NCBI GenBank assembly: GCA_026770595.1
Contig: MU634063.1
Coordinates: forward strand, 3,899-16,535
DNA length: 12,637 nt
Direction: 5' to 3'
Origin: Ochromonadaceae sp. CCMP2298
Lineage: Eukaryota; Sar; Synurophyceae; Ochromonadales; Ochromonadaceae
The notes below the pieces were generated by a model, which was not told where the DNA came from, searched no databases, and worked only from the letters and a program-made list of their open reading frames with translations. Numbering within the stretch: position 1 is the stretch's first letter; each line of letters opens with the position of its first letter. The translations under genes and the position numbers were made by a program. Below, piece after piece: positions 1 to 7,100 of the stretch.

Positions 1-380
1 ACATACGCGCCAATGGAGTTGATCCAGCCACGTTTCACCAGCAGACTGCGCAGTGACCCCGCCCCCTCGTGCCCCAGCAGGTGCGCTATTGCGAAATCCG
101 GCTTGGCTTTTTGCAACGCTGTGCGCTGCTCTGGTGAGCGCACCCACACAGGAAATGTGAGAGATATGGACCGCCCTTCGGCGATCGGCACCACCTCGAG
201 GACGGTGGCGGCGGCCTGGGGCAGGTAGGGAACCACCTATATGCAACGATAGTACGATTTCAACGAAAATACGACGGCGAAAATTCGACGATGGCGGTAA
301 TACGATTAGTGAGTGGGAAGGGAGGGGGGGTATGGGGATAAGTGGGAATAGAGTTCGTGCAGTGCAAAGACACATACAGA

Positions 381-430
<50 letters not shown>

Positions 431-2767
431 CCCACCTTCCCCCACCACTGCAGCGCCGGATCCTCCTGCTGCGTATTCGGTACCCCCGAAAAGGCTTTTT
501 TTACATACGCCTCCAGCTGCGCTACTGACTGCTTACCCAGCACTGTGAGCGTCATCAAACCCGCTGAGTAGAAGCGTTTGTGGAAATCAAGCAGGTATTG
601 GCGGTTAGATATGCCCTGAGCTATAGCGTTCGTCTCCAGGGTGAATTTATTGCCAGTGGCGAATTTATTGAGGGGGTGGAGGGGGTTGGCACCGTCTCTC
701 TCGAGCTGGGGGTAGTGGGGGTGGTGGGGGTGGTGTGGGAGGTGGGGGGGTTGTGATTGGGTAGTGGGGGTAGTGAGAGAGTTAGAGAGTGAGAAAGGGG
801 AAGAGGGAGAGAGGGAAAGAGAGGAGGAGGAAAAGAGGAAGAGGGAAAGAGGGCGAGGGTGTTAGCGTGCGGGCAGTCGAACGAGTAAGAGGTGTTCAGA
901 AGTGCAGGGGGTGCGGGGTGCAGGGTTTTTGTACAGTGTACAGATACGTATTACAGTATAGTATAATATATTGTACATACAGTATATATAGTATACAGTA
1001 TAGTATACAATATACAGGGTGGTTGCTTCAGATACGTATTAGGGTCTCCACATACCAGACTCGGTCCACGCGACGGTGGCGGTCCGCTTAAGAGAGAAGA
1101 TTAGTAAGTCGTATCATCCTGAGCACCACTACTACTACTCTATATACAACAACAACAACTACTACTACTACTACTACTACAACTACAACAACTACAACTA
1201 CAACTACTACTACTATATACTGTACACAGTACTCTATTATAATATGTGGCACACTGTACACATTCTGTAATATTTTAACTACAAGTTCATCGCCACTGAA
1301 AATGTTATCATTAATACCTGATACAGCCTAAACCCATCGCTGTTGATATTCTTCGCGTGCTCCGACTCGATGGCGTTGAGCTCTCTGGCAGTGGCTGCGA
1401 GGCGTCCGAATAAGATAAACCATACAGTATAAAATGGGTTTTAGAAAAAAAAAACAGTTAGCGTATGTTCGAGGTGAAAAGACCAGATTTGGTCAAGGGA
1501 ATCATGATAAAAAGACAGATAAAAAGACGCATTTTATGTAATTCGGACACCTACCTGCGGGCGTGAAGAGGGGCGCGGAGAAGAACTGACCGAAACGGTC
1601 GAGGGCGTCGTCGAGGCGCTCTTCGTTCACGTCGAAATACTGAAAAGAGGTAGAGGTAGGGGGGATGGGGGTAGGGGTAGAGGTAGAGGGTGGAAGAGGT
1701 AGGGGGTAGGTAAGAGGTACAAGTGAGTTACGTCCTTGCGGCAATCGCCACTTACGTAGACAGTGTCCTCTGAGTCCGTATAGGCGTTCGAGCTGCCCCC
1801 GTGCGTGCTGAGGGAGTGGGTTTAATACACATTATAGGATAGAGTGGGTTTAATACACATTATAGGATAGGGGTGGGTTTAATACACATTATAGGATAGA
1901 AGGAGTGGGTTTAATAGGTAGGTGTCTCATATGGAGGGTGGGATTAATACACATTAATAGTCATCATACCTGAGAAAGGACGAGAACTCTTCTTCTTTTG
2001 GGTACTTCTTGGTGCCTAGGAAGGACATGTGTTCGCAGAAGTGGGCCAGGCCGGGCAGCTCGGGGGGGTCCGAGAAAGCACCTGATATTGGGGGTGGTGT
2101 ATGATATTGGAGGTTATGTATGATATTGGGGGTGGTGGTATTGAAGATGATGGAGATGATATTGGAGGTTAGGTGTTATATTGGAGGTGTATGGCAATAA
2201 GTACTCGGTAAAGGTGGTATTGATGATGGCTCAGTAAAGATGAAGAGGGGGGGGGGGGGTGACTCTCAAGTAGAAGTATATAAGTTATGAGAACAAGTGT
2301 GAGGGGGAGTACGCACCCACATGCACATCCAGCGCCGCAGCACAGCGGCTCGACTTGCCGTCGGAGATGACCGTTACGCGCAGGCCGTTGGGCAGCGTGA
2401 ACGCCTTGTACTCTCGGTCGTCGAGGGCCTTCTTGGTGACCGCGAAGGCATCCACGGGGCCTGTGGCAGTGGTGGCTGTGGTGCCAACACCTCCCAGCAC
2501 ACTACCTCTAACCGACACGTCTGCACTGGCCTCGCTGGAGGATACACCAAGAGCACCACCCAGAACTAGCGACCGCACGAGCCACTTCTTCACACTGCCT
2601 TGCTGCTGCTGCTGCGCCGAAACCCCTTTCTCCGATGTCTCTGCAGCCACCCTCTCTCGGTTCATCTGCACACATCGCCGGTTGAAGTTGAAGCTCCTCC
2701 TCAGCTGGAATGAATCGCAGCTCAGCACGAGCACGCACAGCAATGCTGTCAGCTGCATCAACACCAT
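1..2767 (-). CDS. M16 family zinc metallopeptidase (insulysin/pitrilysin type), organelle-targeted, 3' end outside window
   Basis: Exons on the minus strand: 2767-2317, 2081-1970, 1807-1756, 1639-1555, 1394-1318, 705-436 and 236-1 (continues left). All junctions keep phase, giving about 427 residues here. Seen: inverted zinc motif HFCEH at residues 164-168 inside a [18 protein letters not shown] block; a third zinc ligand Glu245 in the ESEHAKN segment, 77 residues downstream; then [11 protein letters not shown] and, at the edge, [13 protein letters not shown]. All are typical of the insulin-degrading-enzyme branch, which cleaves peptides inside a closed chamber. The 2767 ATG is the first in-frame ATG; the frame is open upstream only from a TTG. 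It opens with a hydrophobic signal peptide (about residues 1-19), then Phe-Gln-Leu-Arg-Arg, suggesting a complex-plastid leader. A second hydrophobic stretch ending SEASA-D (about residues 55-80) could direct it on to the thylakoid lumen. Targeting is inferred; the family is certain. Confidence 0.93.
237..435 (-). repeat. M16 intron 6 with a (GTT)n array at its donor
   Basis: This intron contains a CAA trinucleotide run at 389-431 (GTT on the coding strand). The array begins three bases into the intron, so the donor reads AAG|GTGGGTTGTTG. The glutamine- and asparagine-rich ORFs that cross it are translations of the array, not genes. The acceptor is ATAG before Val-Val-Pro-Tyr of exon 7. Confidence 0.75.
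706..1317 (-). repeat. Low-complexity M16 intron 5 (612 bp)
   Basis: The longest intron of the window. In plus-strand order it holds G-rich GGTGG repeats (710-770), an AG-rich tract (775-870), a TA-rich stretch of GTATAGTATA-type repeats (940-1016) and TAC/CAACTA trinucleotide arrays (about 1127-1213). I see no gene in it. Tyrosine- and asparagine-rich ORFs here are repeat artefacts. Confidence 0.7.
1395..1554 (-). mobile_element. Introner-like element copy 1 (M16 intron 4)
   Basis: A 160 bp intron whose whole length matches the introns at 5220-5368 and 6101-6238. On the coding strand it starts GTAGGTGTCCGAATTACATA and ends CGGACGCCTCGCAG. The first 19 bases from GGTGTCC match the reverse complement of the other end at 16 of 19 positions, so it has terminal inverted repeats. 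The block AAATCTGGTCTTTTCACC (within 1466-1490) is shared by all copies. CTAAC lies at 1461-1457, and no AG follows before the acceptor. The pentamer CGCAG occurs both at the end of exon 4 (1559-1555) and as the last five intron bases (1399-1395), as expected of a target-site duplication that supplies the acceptor AG. Confidence 0.85.
1808..1969 (-). repeat. Minisatellite in M16 intron 2 (about 28 bp unit)
   Basis: Between about 1816 and 1916 the unit GTGGGTTTAATACACATTAT plus AGGATAG-like spacer is repeated head to tail three times with a fourth partial copy. A further degenerate GTGGGATTAATACACATTA lies at 1938-1956. The array is wholly intronic. Confidence 0.8.
2082..2316 (-). repeat. Degenerate GATATTGGGGGT repeats in M16 intron 1
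   Basis: Several imperfect copies of a GATATTGG(A/G)GGTGGT-type motif lie at about 2083-2195, followed by a G-run at 2247-2260. The intron lies between the DVHVG exon end and the AFSDPPELP exon. No coding content is seen. Confidence 0.65.
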
Positions 2768-3204
2768 CAGAAGTAAAGCGTCAGAAGTTGCACTTGGTGC
2801 ACGAGTAAAGGAACGCCACAGCTGCCTGTTCGGTCTTCCTTGGCTCCAGTCAATGAAAAGGCGCGCTCTGGAATGACGCAAGCGTAGAACTCCTGGAACT
2901 GTGCAAGAAGCAGGCCAACAGTGAGCTCATTGCAGCTGCCTGCAGATTGCCATACAACACGCACGAGAGGAAGAAAAGAAGCCAGAAGTAGGATAGGGAC
3001 CCATTCCCAAGCACAAGAGCCTCTTTGTGCTTGGGAATCGGTCCCGATCCTACTCCTCAGGGCGGCGGATTCGCGGCGGATTTGAAAGTAACGGCATTTG
3101 AAAAGTTGATCTTGCTGAGTGCCTCTTGGCGGTTCTAAAGGGAATCTTCATTTTTTAAGGCGAAAGTGGTGAATATATCATGCTGTACAGGTGGTCTAAC
3201 CGCT
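2768..3204. other. Spacer between IFT27 3' end and M16 start
   Basis: Both flanking genes are on the minus strand, so this holds the IFT27 3' UTR and the M16 promoter and leader. The only conspicuous structure is the palindrome at 2988-3053. The reading frame upstream of the M16 ATG is open to 2881, but it begins with TTG, not ATG, so I do not extend the gene. Confidence 0.6.
2988..3053. repeat. Near-perfect palindrome with ~32 bp arms
   Basis: The left arm (2988-3019) and right arm (3021-3053) pair with only two mismatches and one extra base, leaving a loop of about one base. Each arm contains ATTCCCAAGCACAA or its complement. The element lies between IFT27 and M16. It could be a decayed foldback element, a cruciform site or an RNA hairpin in the M16 leader. 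The loop is too small for a typical microRNA precursor. Confidence 0.8.
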
Positions 3205-4108
3205 CTACAAATCTCCAGGCCCGCCGCCCTGCACGGTGTCCTCGTACCTAGGATGGGGGACAGAGGGGACAGAGGGAATGGAGAGAATGGGTAAAGTTTG
3301 TTAGGAGTAGAACTGTGTTGGAAGGTGAGGAATATAGAGTCATATAAACGATATACACGATAGAGTGAGAGGGAACTGACCTCTTGTAGAACTCGTGCGC
3401 GATGTACTGGAAGGGCTCCTCGACGTTGATGTTGTTGGCCGCAGAAGTTTCGAAGTACGCCATTCCCTGCACCTCCGCGCTCTCCCGCCCCTCCTGCATC
3501 CCTACCTCCGCCCGGGAGTCGATCGATCCATCTCTGAACTCGCACTTGTTGCCCACGAAGGCTCCGATCAACGCGACGCCTGAGTTCTGCACAGCCTTTA
3601 CTGCGGCGATCCACTTGGACGTGGCGTGCAGGGAGTCGCGGCTGGCTATGCTGTACATCGTCATGACGGCTGAGGCGTTCTCGTAGTACTTCGAGATCAT
3701 CTCCAGTTGGTTGAAGATGGACTGTCCCGCGCAGTCGTAGATAAACAGCTCCACGACGATGTTCGTGTCGGGGATTGGGACCTGCTTCACGTTGAACTCG
3801 GCGCCGATGGTCTGTATGTGTTCAAGGTGGGGGTTAGTGAGTGCAAATGATGTGCTGAATAGCTCTTGCTCACCATCAAATAATTCTTGGGGTATGTGGT
3901 TCCGCCGCTGATGAAGCTCTGCGACAGGGCCGTCTTTCCCACGCAGGCGTCACCTAAAACCATCGCAGTGGTGGGGAAATCGAGTATCACGTTAGTTTGC
4001 TGAGACATAAGGTTAACACGACGGGCACTCACCAACGATGAGCAATTTACACCGCAGGATGACGATCGTCTTGTGGTTGCTCTCCATGCTCCGGAGACCC
4101 GACTGCAT
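3205..4108 (-). CDS. IFT27: Intraflagellar transport protein 27, Rab-like small GTPase
   Basis: Exons on the minus strand: 4108-4033, 3953-3874, 3811-3381 and 3247-3205; 209 residues, close to other IFT27 proteins (about 185-205). Seen: P-loop GDACVGKT at 26-33 (the first Gly is split by intron 1), switch I Thr53 in MTIGAEF, switch II DCAGQ at 78-82, G4 motif NKCE at 140-143 and G5 ETSA at 173-176. The segment VPIPDTNIVVELFIYDCAG, the EEPFQYIAHEFYKRYED C-terminal helix and the short tail without a prenylation cysteine separate it from classical Rabs and match IFT27/RabL4. That protein pairs with IFT25 in the IFT-B complex and moves cargo in cilia. A second ATG at 4087 would shorten it by seven residues. 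The G4 Glu in place of the usual Asp is unusual. Introns 1-3 carry CTAAC branch motifs. Confidence 0.91.
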
Positions 4109-4717
4109 CTTTCCTTCTTTGCTCTGTGAATCTGCCTCGAATGTGGAACTTCGGCACCCGCTTTCTGGGGCCGCTTGCTGAGGGGTCTGAGGGGCGTCTC
4201 GCTCTCGCCTGGACTGCAAAGTACAGCAAGAAGAGAGTGGCGGAGGGTGAGATCTGGCAAGTGATGTCTCTCTCTCTCTTTCTCTCGTTTTGACACAACG
4301 ACTCCTGGGACTGCTTTTGAAACAGCAGCAAGCAGGCAAAAAACTTTGGTCCCCTCCCCACACCCGCAAAAACAAAAAGGGGCAGGTGTGGTTTCTCTGC
4401 AAACGGCGCACAAATTTTGAAACAAAAATACGTTTGCACAACGAAAATACGTTTCTCATTTGTGCGCCGTTTGTAGAGAAACCACGCTTGCCCACCTTTT
4501 TATCTACAAGGGCACCCCAAATTCGGAAAATGAACGGGAACACCGCGCAGAGAGCAGAGGAAAGCAGCCGATCCGACCTGCTCAGCAATCCTCCTTCCTC
4601 TTGCATCTCTGGTTGCCACTCCTGGAAACCGAGGAGCCGGCTCCAAGGATTGGAAAGCACCAGCTTAGCGCGTGAATGAGTAATTAGCACATTCATTCAA
4701 CCAACACCCACACAAGT
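4109..4717. promoter_or_regulatory. Divergent intergenic region between IFT27 and the KDEL receptor
   Basis: The 609 bp must hold both promoters. It contains a CT-rich tract (about 4266-4285) and the large inverted repeat at 4371-4503. I could not identify a TATA box or other named promoter element. Several long ORFs here, on both strands, arise because the inverted repeat is read twice; none resembles a known protein. Confidence 0.5.
4371..4503. repeat. Foldback inverted repeat in the divergent spacer
   Basis: Core arms 4388-4415 and 4458-4485 match at 27 of 28 positions as inverted repeats; both contain the AACGGCGCACAAAT motif or its complement. Weaker pairing with a small gap extends the arms outward to about 4371 and 4503. 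The 42 bp centre holds two direct copies of AAAATACGTTT (4425-4435 and 4444-4454). This looks like a foldback or MITE-type element. I see no convincing target-site duplication. Confidence 0.8.
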
Positions 4718-6374
4718 ATGAAGGCAATCAACCTTGAAGAGACACGGAAGTAAGCACATCATGCCAACTCTCGCCCAATTCCCAATGCTTACTAACCTCT
4801 TCTTCCACCAGCATGCTGACGGATGCCTACAAAACCCACACGAAGAACATCGGCGTCTGGGTGGCCTTCCTGTCCGGCTCCCTGGCCGTTTACTACTTCC
4901 TCTCCAGTGGCGACTTCTCCTTCCTGCTGGTGAGCCAAACCCCCCTCCCCTCGAACCACCCTCCAAGCACCATGATTGACACTAACATTTGGGCTGACAG
5001 TCGGCTCTATGATGCTTGCACACTTGCGTCGCAGTCTCACCTATCTAACCCCCCCTCCCTACACTCCCTACCATCCTCATGCACCCTCAGACGTACGCCT
5101 CCTTCATGCGCTGCTTCGGCTTCGGCGTGCTAAACTTCCGCGTGTGGAGTACCAAGTCCGTCAAAGGCGTGTCCGTCAAGACTCTCCAGATGTACTTTCT
5201 TGTGTTCATCGTACGCCTGGTAGGTGTCCGAATTACATAAAATACGTCTTTTTTATCATGATTCCCTGGATCAAATCTGGTCTTTTCACCTCGAACACGC
5301 ATACGCTAACTGTTTTTTTTCTAAAACCCCTTTCATACTTTGGTTTGTCTAATTGTGACGCCTCTCAGCTGTCCATCCTGCGGCACCAGGGATACCTGCC
5401 ATTCGACAAGACGGGCGACTGGTTCTACCACTTTGTGGAGATCATGAGCCTGTTGAGTGTGTGCTTGGCGCTGTACGCGATGCTGGGGCCGCTGATGCCC
5501 ACGTACGATGAGAAGGTACGTGCTATATACTATATACAATAAATGTATATAAACCAAATTATACTACAGTAAATGTGTAATTCTCCTCCTTCAACACTAT
5601 AATATTAAACCCTAAACCTGAGAAGTTCGATCGCTTTGGGAACCTGTATATCCCGGCGGAGTTCGGCATCGCCTATCTGGTGGTCCCCTGCGTGCTGCTG
5701 GCGGTCGTTTTCCACCCGTAAGTCATGTAGGATATGTGGGAGGTGTAGGTGTAGGAGATGTCTCGTTGCTCGACATGATCTCACCATATCCTCTGCCTCC
5801 ACTCCCCATACTCCCTCCCACTACCTACACCCTACACATACACCCCACCTCACATTCTACCCCCCACAGTGCCCTCAACCGTGAGTTCTTCTCCGACACC
5901 TGCTGGACCCTCTCCATGTACCTCGAGGCCGTCGCCATGCTCCCGCAGATATTTATGTTCCAAAAGCAAGCCTCCGAGGAGGGGGGCACCGTAGAGGCGC
6001 TCATCGGGCACACCGTGTTTGCACTAGGCTTCGCACGGGTCTTCGAGCTCATATTCTGGCTGGGCAGCTTCAAGGAGCTCTCAGACCACGCGGGCTCCAG
6101 GTAGGAATACCATAAAAGTCGTCTTTTAATCCTCCCCTGGTGCCAAATCTGGTCTTTTCACCCTCGAACATACTCTAACTGGGGTTTTTTCTAAAACTTT
6201 ATACTCTGGTTTATCCGATTCTGTCTACGGACGCCTAGGCTGCCCGGGTACATCGTGCTGATCAGCCAGCTGGGACACCTGCTGGTCATGGCGGATTTCT
6301 TCTTCTATTATTTCATGTCCATCTCAAAAGGACAGCCGATGGAGCTTCCTACTGCCTACTCGGGGCTCGTATGA
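4718..6374 (+). CDS. ERD2: ER lumen protein-retaining receptor (KDEL receptor / ERD2 family)
   Basis: Exons: 4718-4749, 4812-4929, 5091-5219, 5369-5515, 5626-5717, 5870-6100 and 6239-6374; 294 residues, longer than animal receptors (about 212) through an N-terminal extension. This multi-pass Golgi protein binds HDEL/KDEL tails and returns ER chaperones in COPI vesicles. Seen: KSVKGVSVKTLQMYFLVFIVRL, TYDEKFDRFG, SMYLEAVAMLPQIFMF, ALGFARVFELIFW and ADFFFYYF, matching the family in order. Arg92, Glu192 and Arg229 fall at conserved ligand-pocket positions. The tail has KGQPMELPTA where animal receptors have a Lys-Lys before Leu-Pro. For intron 4, the acceptor at 5625 (exon 5 from 5626) is chosen over 5622 because it removes one extra Lys and restores the alignment. 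An in-frame stop at 4685 supports the start. Introns 3 and 6 are introner-like elements; intron 1 has a TACTAAC branch point. Confidence 0.95.
5220..5368 (+). mobile_element. Introner-like element copy 2 (KDEL receptor intron 3)
   Basis: A 149 bp intron that is the closest relative of copy 1. Both start with the same 23 bases, GTAGGTGTCC through ACATAAAAT, and share the ATCATGATTCCCT block, the AAATCTGGTCTTTTCACC block, GCTAACTG, a T-run and CTAAAACCC. The ends are imperfect inverted repeats (14 of 19). CTAAC sits at 5306-5310, 58 nt before the acceptor, with no AG in between. The exon join (FIVRL then LSILRHQ) is fixed by KDEL-receptor similarity, so the element is exactly the intron. No clear target-site duplication is visible. 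Confidence 0.85.
6101..6238 (+). mobile_element. Introner-like element copy 3, diverged (KDEL receptor intron 6)
   Basis: A 138 bp intron sharing the central AAATCTGGTCTTTTCACC block, TCGAACATAC, CTAACTG, a T-run with CTAAAAC, TGGTTTATC and the right end GGACGCCT with copies 1 and 2. The left end keeps GTAGG but has lost most of the inverted repeat. CTAAC is at 6175-6179, 59 nt before the TAG acceptor, with no AG in between. It looks older or more decayed than the other two. Exon phase across it is kept (GGCTCCAG then GCTGCCC, encoding Gly-Ser-Arg-Leu-Pro). Confidence 0.78.
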
Positions 6375-7020
6375 TGGAGTGCGTACTATAGGTTGGAGTA
6401 CGTACTCTGTAGGAAGGCGATTGGTACCACCACCGAGAAAATAATGGATTTCTATGGTGCTCGCTGGTGGTGTGGTGGGTGGTAGGCGGTATTTGGCTAG
6501 GCGGGGGTAGTAGGCAATAGGCTGTAGGCACCTGGGTGTGGAAGACCCCACCCCCCAATAGCTACCCAGGTGTAGGTATAGCTATCCCATGTAGGGGAGG
6601 TATCAGCTATTAGCGAACATCGGCTCACCATCAGCTACTCGGGAACCTGGGACCATGGGTGCCTGGCATAACTTGGCCCTCCCTCCGCAGATGGTATCAC
6701 AGCCCCAGTTTTTTGTAAGAAAGAGATAGCACGTGTCAACAAAGCATTATTTGACGAGCGGCGCTTGTCCCCCAACCGTATTATGCGACAGGCACAGTTG
6801 GGTAGCGTTTTGCTAGGCCGCATATGTGGGAACCTGGATACGGCCCCCCCGGCGGACCCTCTGAATGACAAAGACCAGTTGTGTATTCTCACAAAGGCTG
6901 CAACAGCTACTTTAGAAATTAAGAGTCGAACGGGTAGAATCGAAGAATTGGATTTTTTAGTACGAAAACTTTACGCCATATCCATTAATACGATGAGCAG
7001 ATGTGTTTTTCTTTTCTCCC
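6375..7020. other. Convergent spacer between KDEL receptor and INPP4-family gene
   Basis: This 646 bp must contain both 3' UTRs. The first 300 bp are rich in short GGTGG/CCACC and GCTACCCAGGTG-like repeats and show no coding character. From about 6690 onward the plus strand carries the AT-richer ORF described separately. No standard polyadenylation signal was recognised for either gene. Confidence 0.5.
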
Positions 7021-7100
7021 TTAGCTGTTCACGTTGCCTGAGTGGCAGCCTGGCGGCGGCCTGTAGCAGTTGGGTAGGGCTATCTTCTGAATCTGGTTGA
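6690..7100 (+). other. Orphan open reading frame, possible exon or transposon relic
   Basis: The frame is open from about 6672 to a stop just after 7100. The part from 6690 to about 7000 translates into protein-like sequence (KKEIARVNKALFDERR, IMRQAQLGSVLLGR, LEIKSRTGRIEELDFLVRKL) with mixed charged and hydrophobic residues. The first in-frame ATG is 6783; a CCTCCGCAG acceptor-like site precedes 6690. Base composition is more AT-rich than the neighbouring exons. The last 80 bp overlap the final INPP4 exon on the other strand and are unlikely to be coding. I do not recognise a family. It could be a decayed mobile-element fragment, an unannotated exon, or chance within the INPP4 3' UTR. Confidence 0.25.

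Noticed and set aside
332-571. Glutamine- or asparagine-rich ORFs, and a leucine-rich ORF on the other strand
   Set aside because: They are frames through the CAA array in M16 intron 6; spliced M16 similarity on the minus strand accounts for the flanking sequence.
1076-1270. Tyrosine/asparagine-rich ORF
   Set aside because: Translation of TAC/AAC trinucleotide arrays within M16 intron 5.
2355-2876. 173-residue plus-strand ORF
   Set aside because: Antisense shadow of M16 exon 1; no recognisable domain and low-complexity Ser/Thr/Cys runs.
2768-2881. Extending the M16 N-terminus to 2881
   Set aside because: The frame there starts with TTG; the first ATG is at 2767 and gives a clean signal peptide.
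3205-4108. Assignment of the GTPase to Rab28 or a secretory Rab
   Set aside because: The VPIPDTNIVVELFIYDCAG segment, the FYKRYED end and absence of C-terminal prenylation cysteines fit IFT27 better.
4013-4696. Long minus- and plus-strand ORFs upstream of IFT27 and the KDEL receptor
   Set aside because: They run through the inverted repeat, which is why similar peptides appear on both strands. IFT27 exon 1 starts inside at 4108, and no further family similarity is seen.
5623-5625. Using the first AG (5621-5622) as acceptor of KDEL receptor intron 4
   Set aside because: It adds one Lys and breaks the TYDEKFDRF alignment to the conserved TYDxxxDxF; the AAG acceptor ending at 5625 fits. The choice is not proven.
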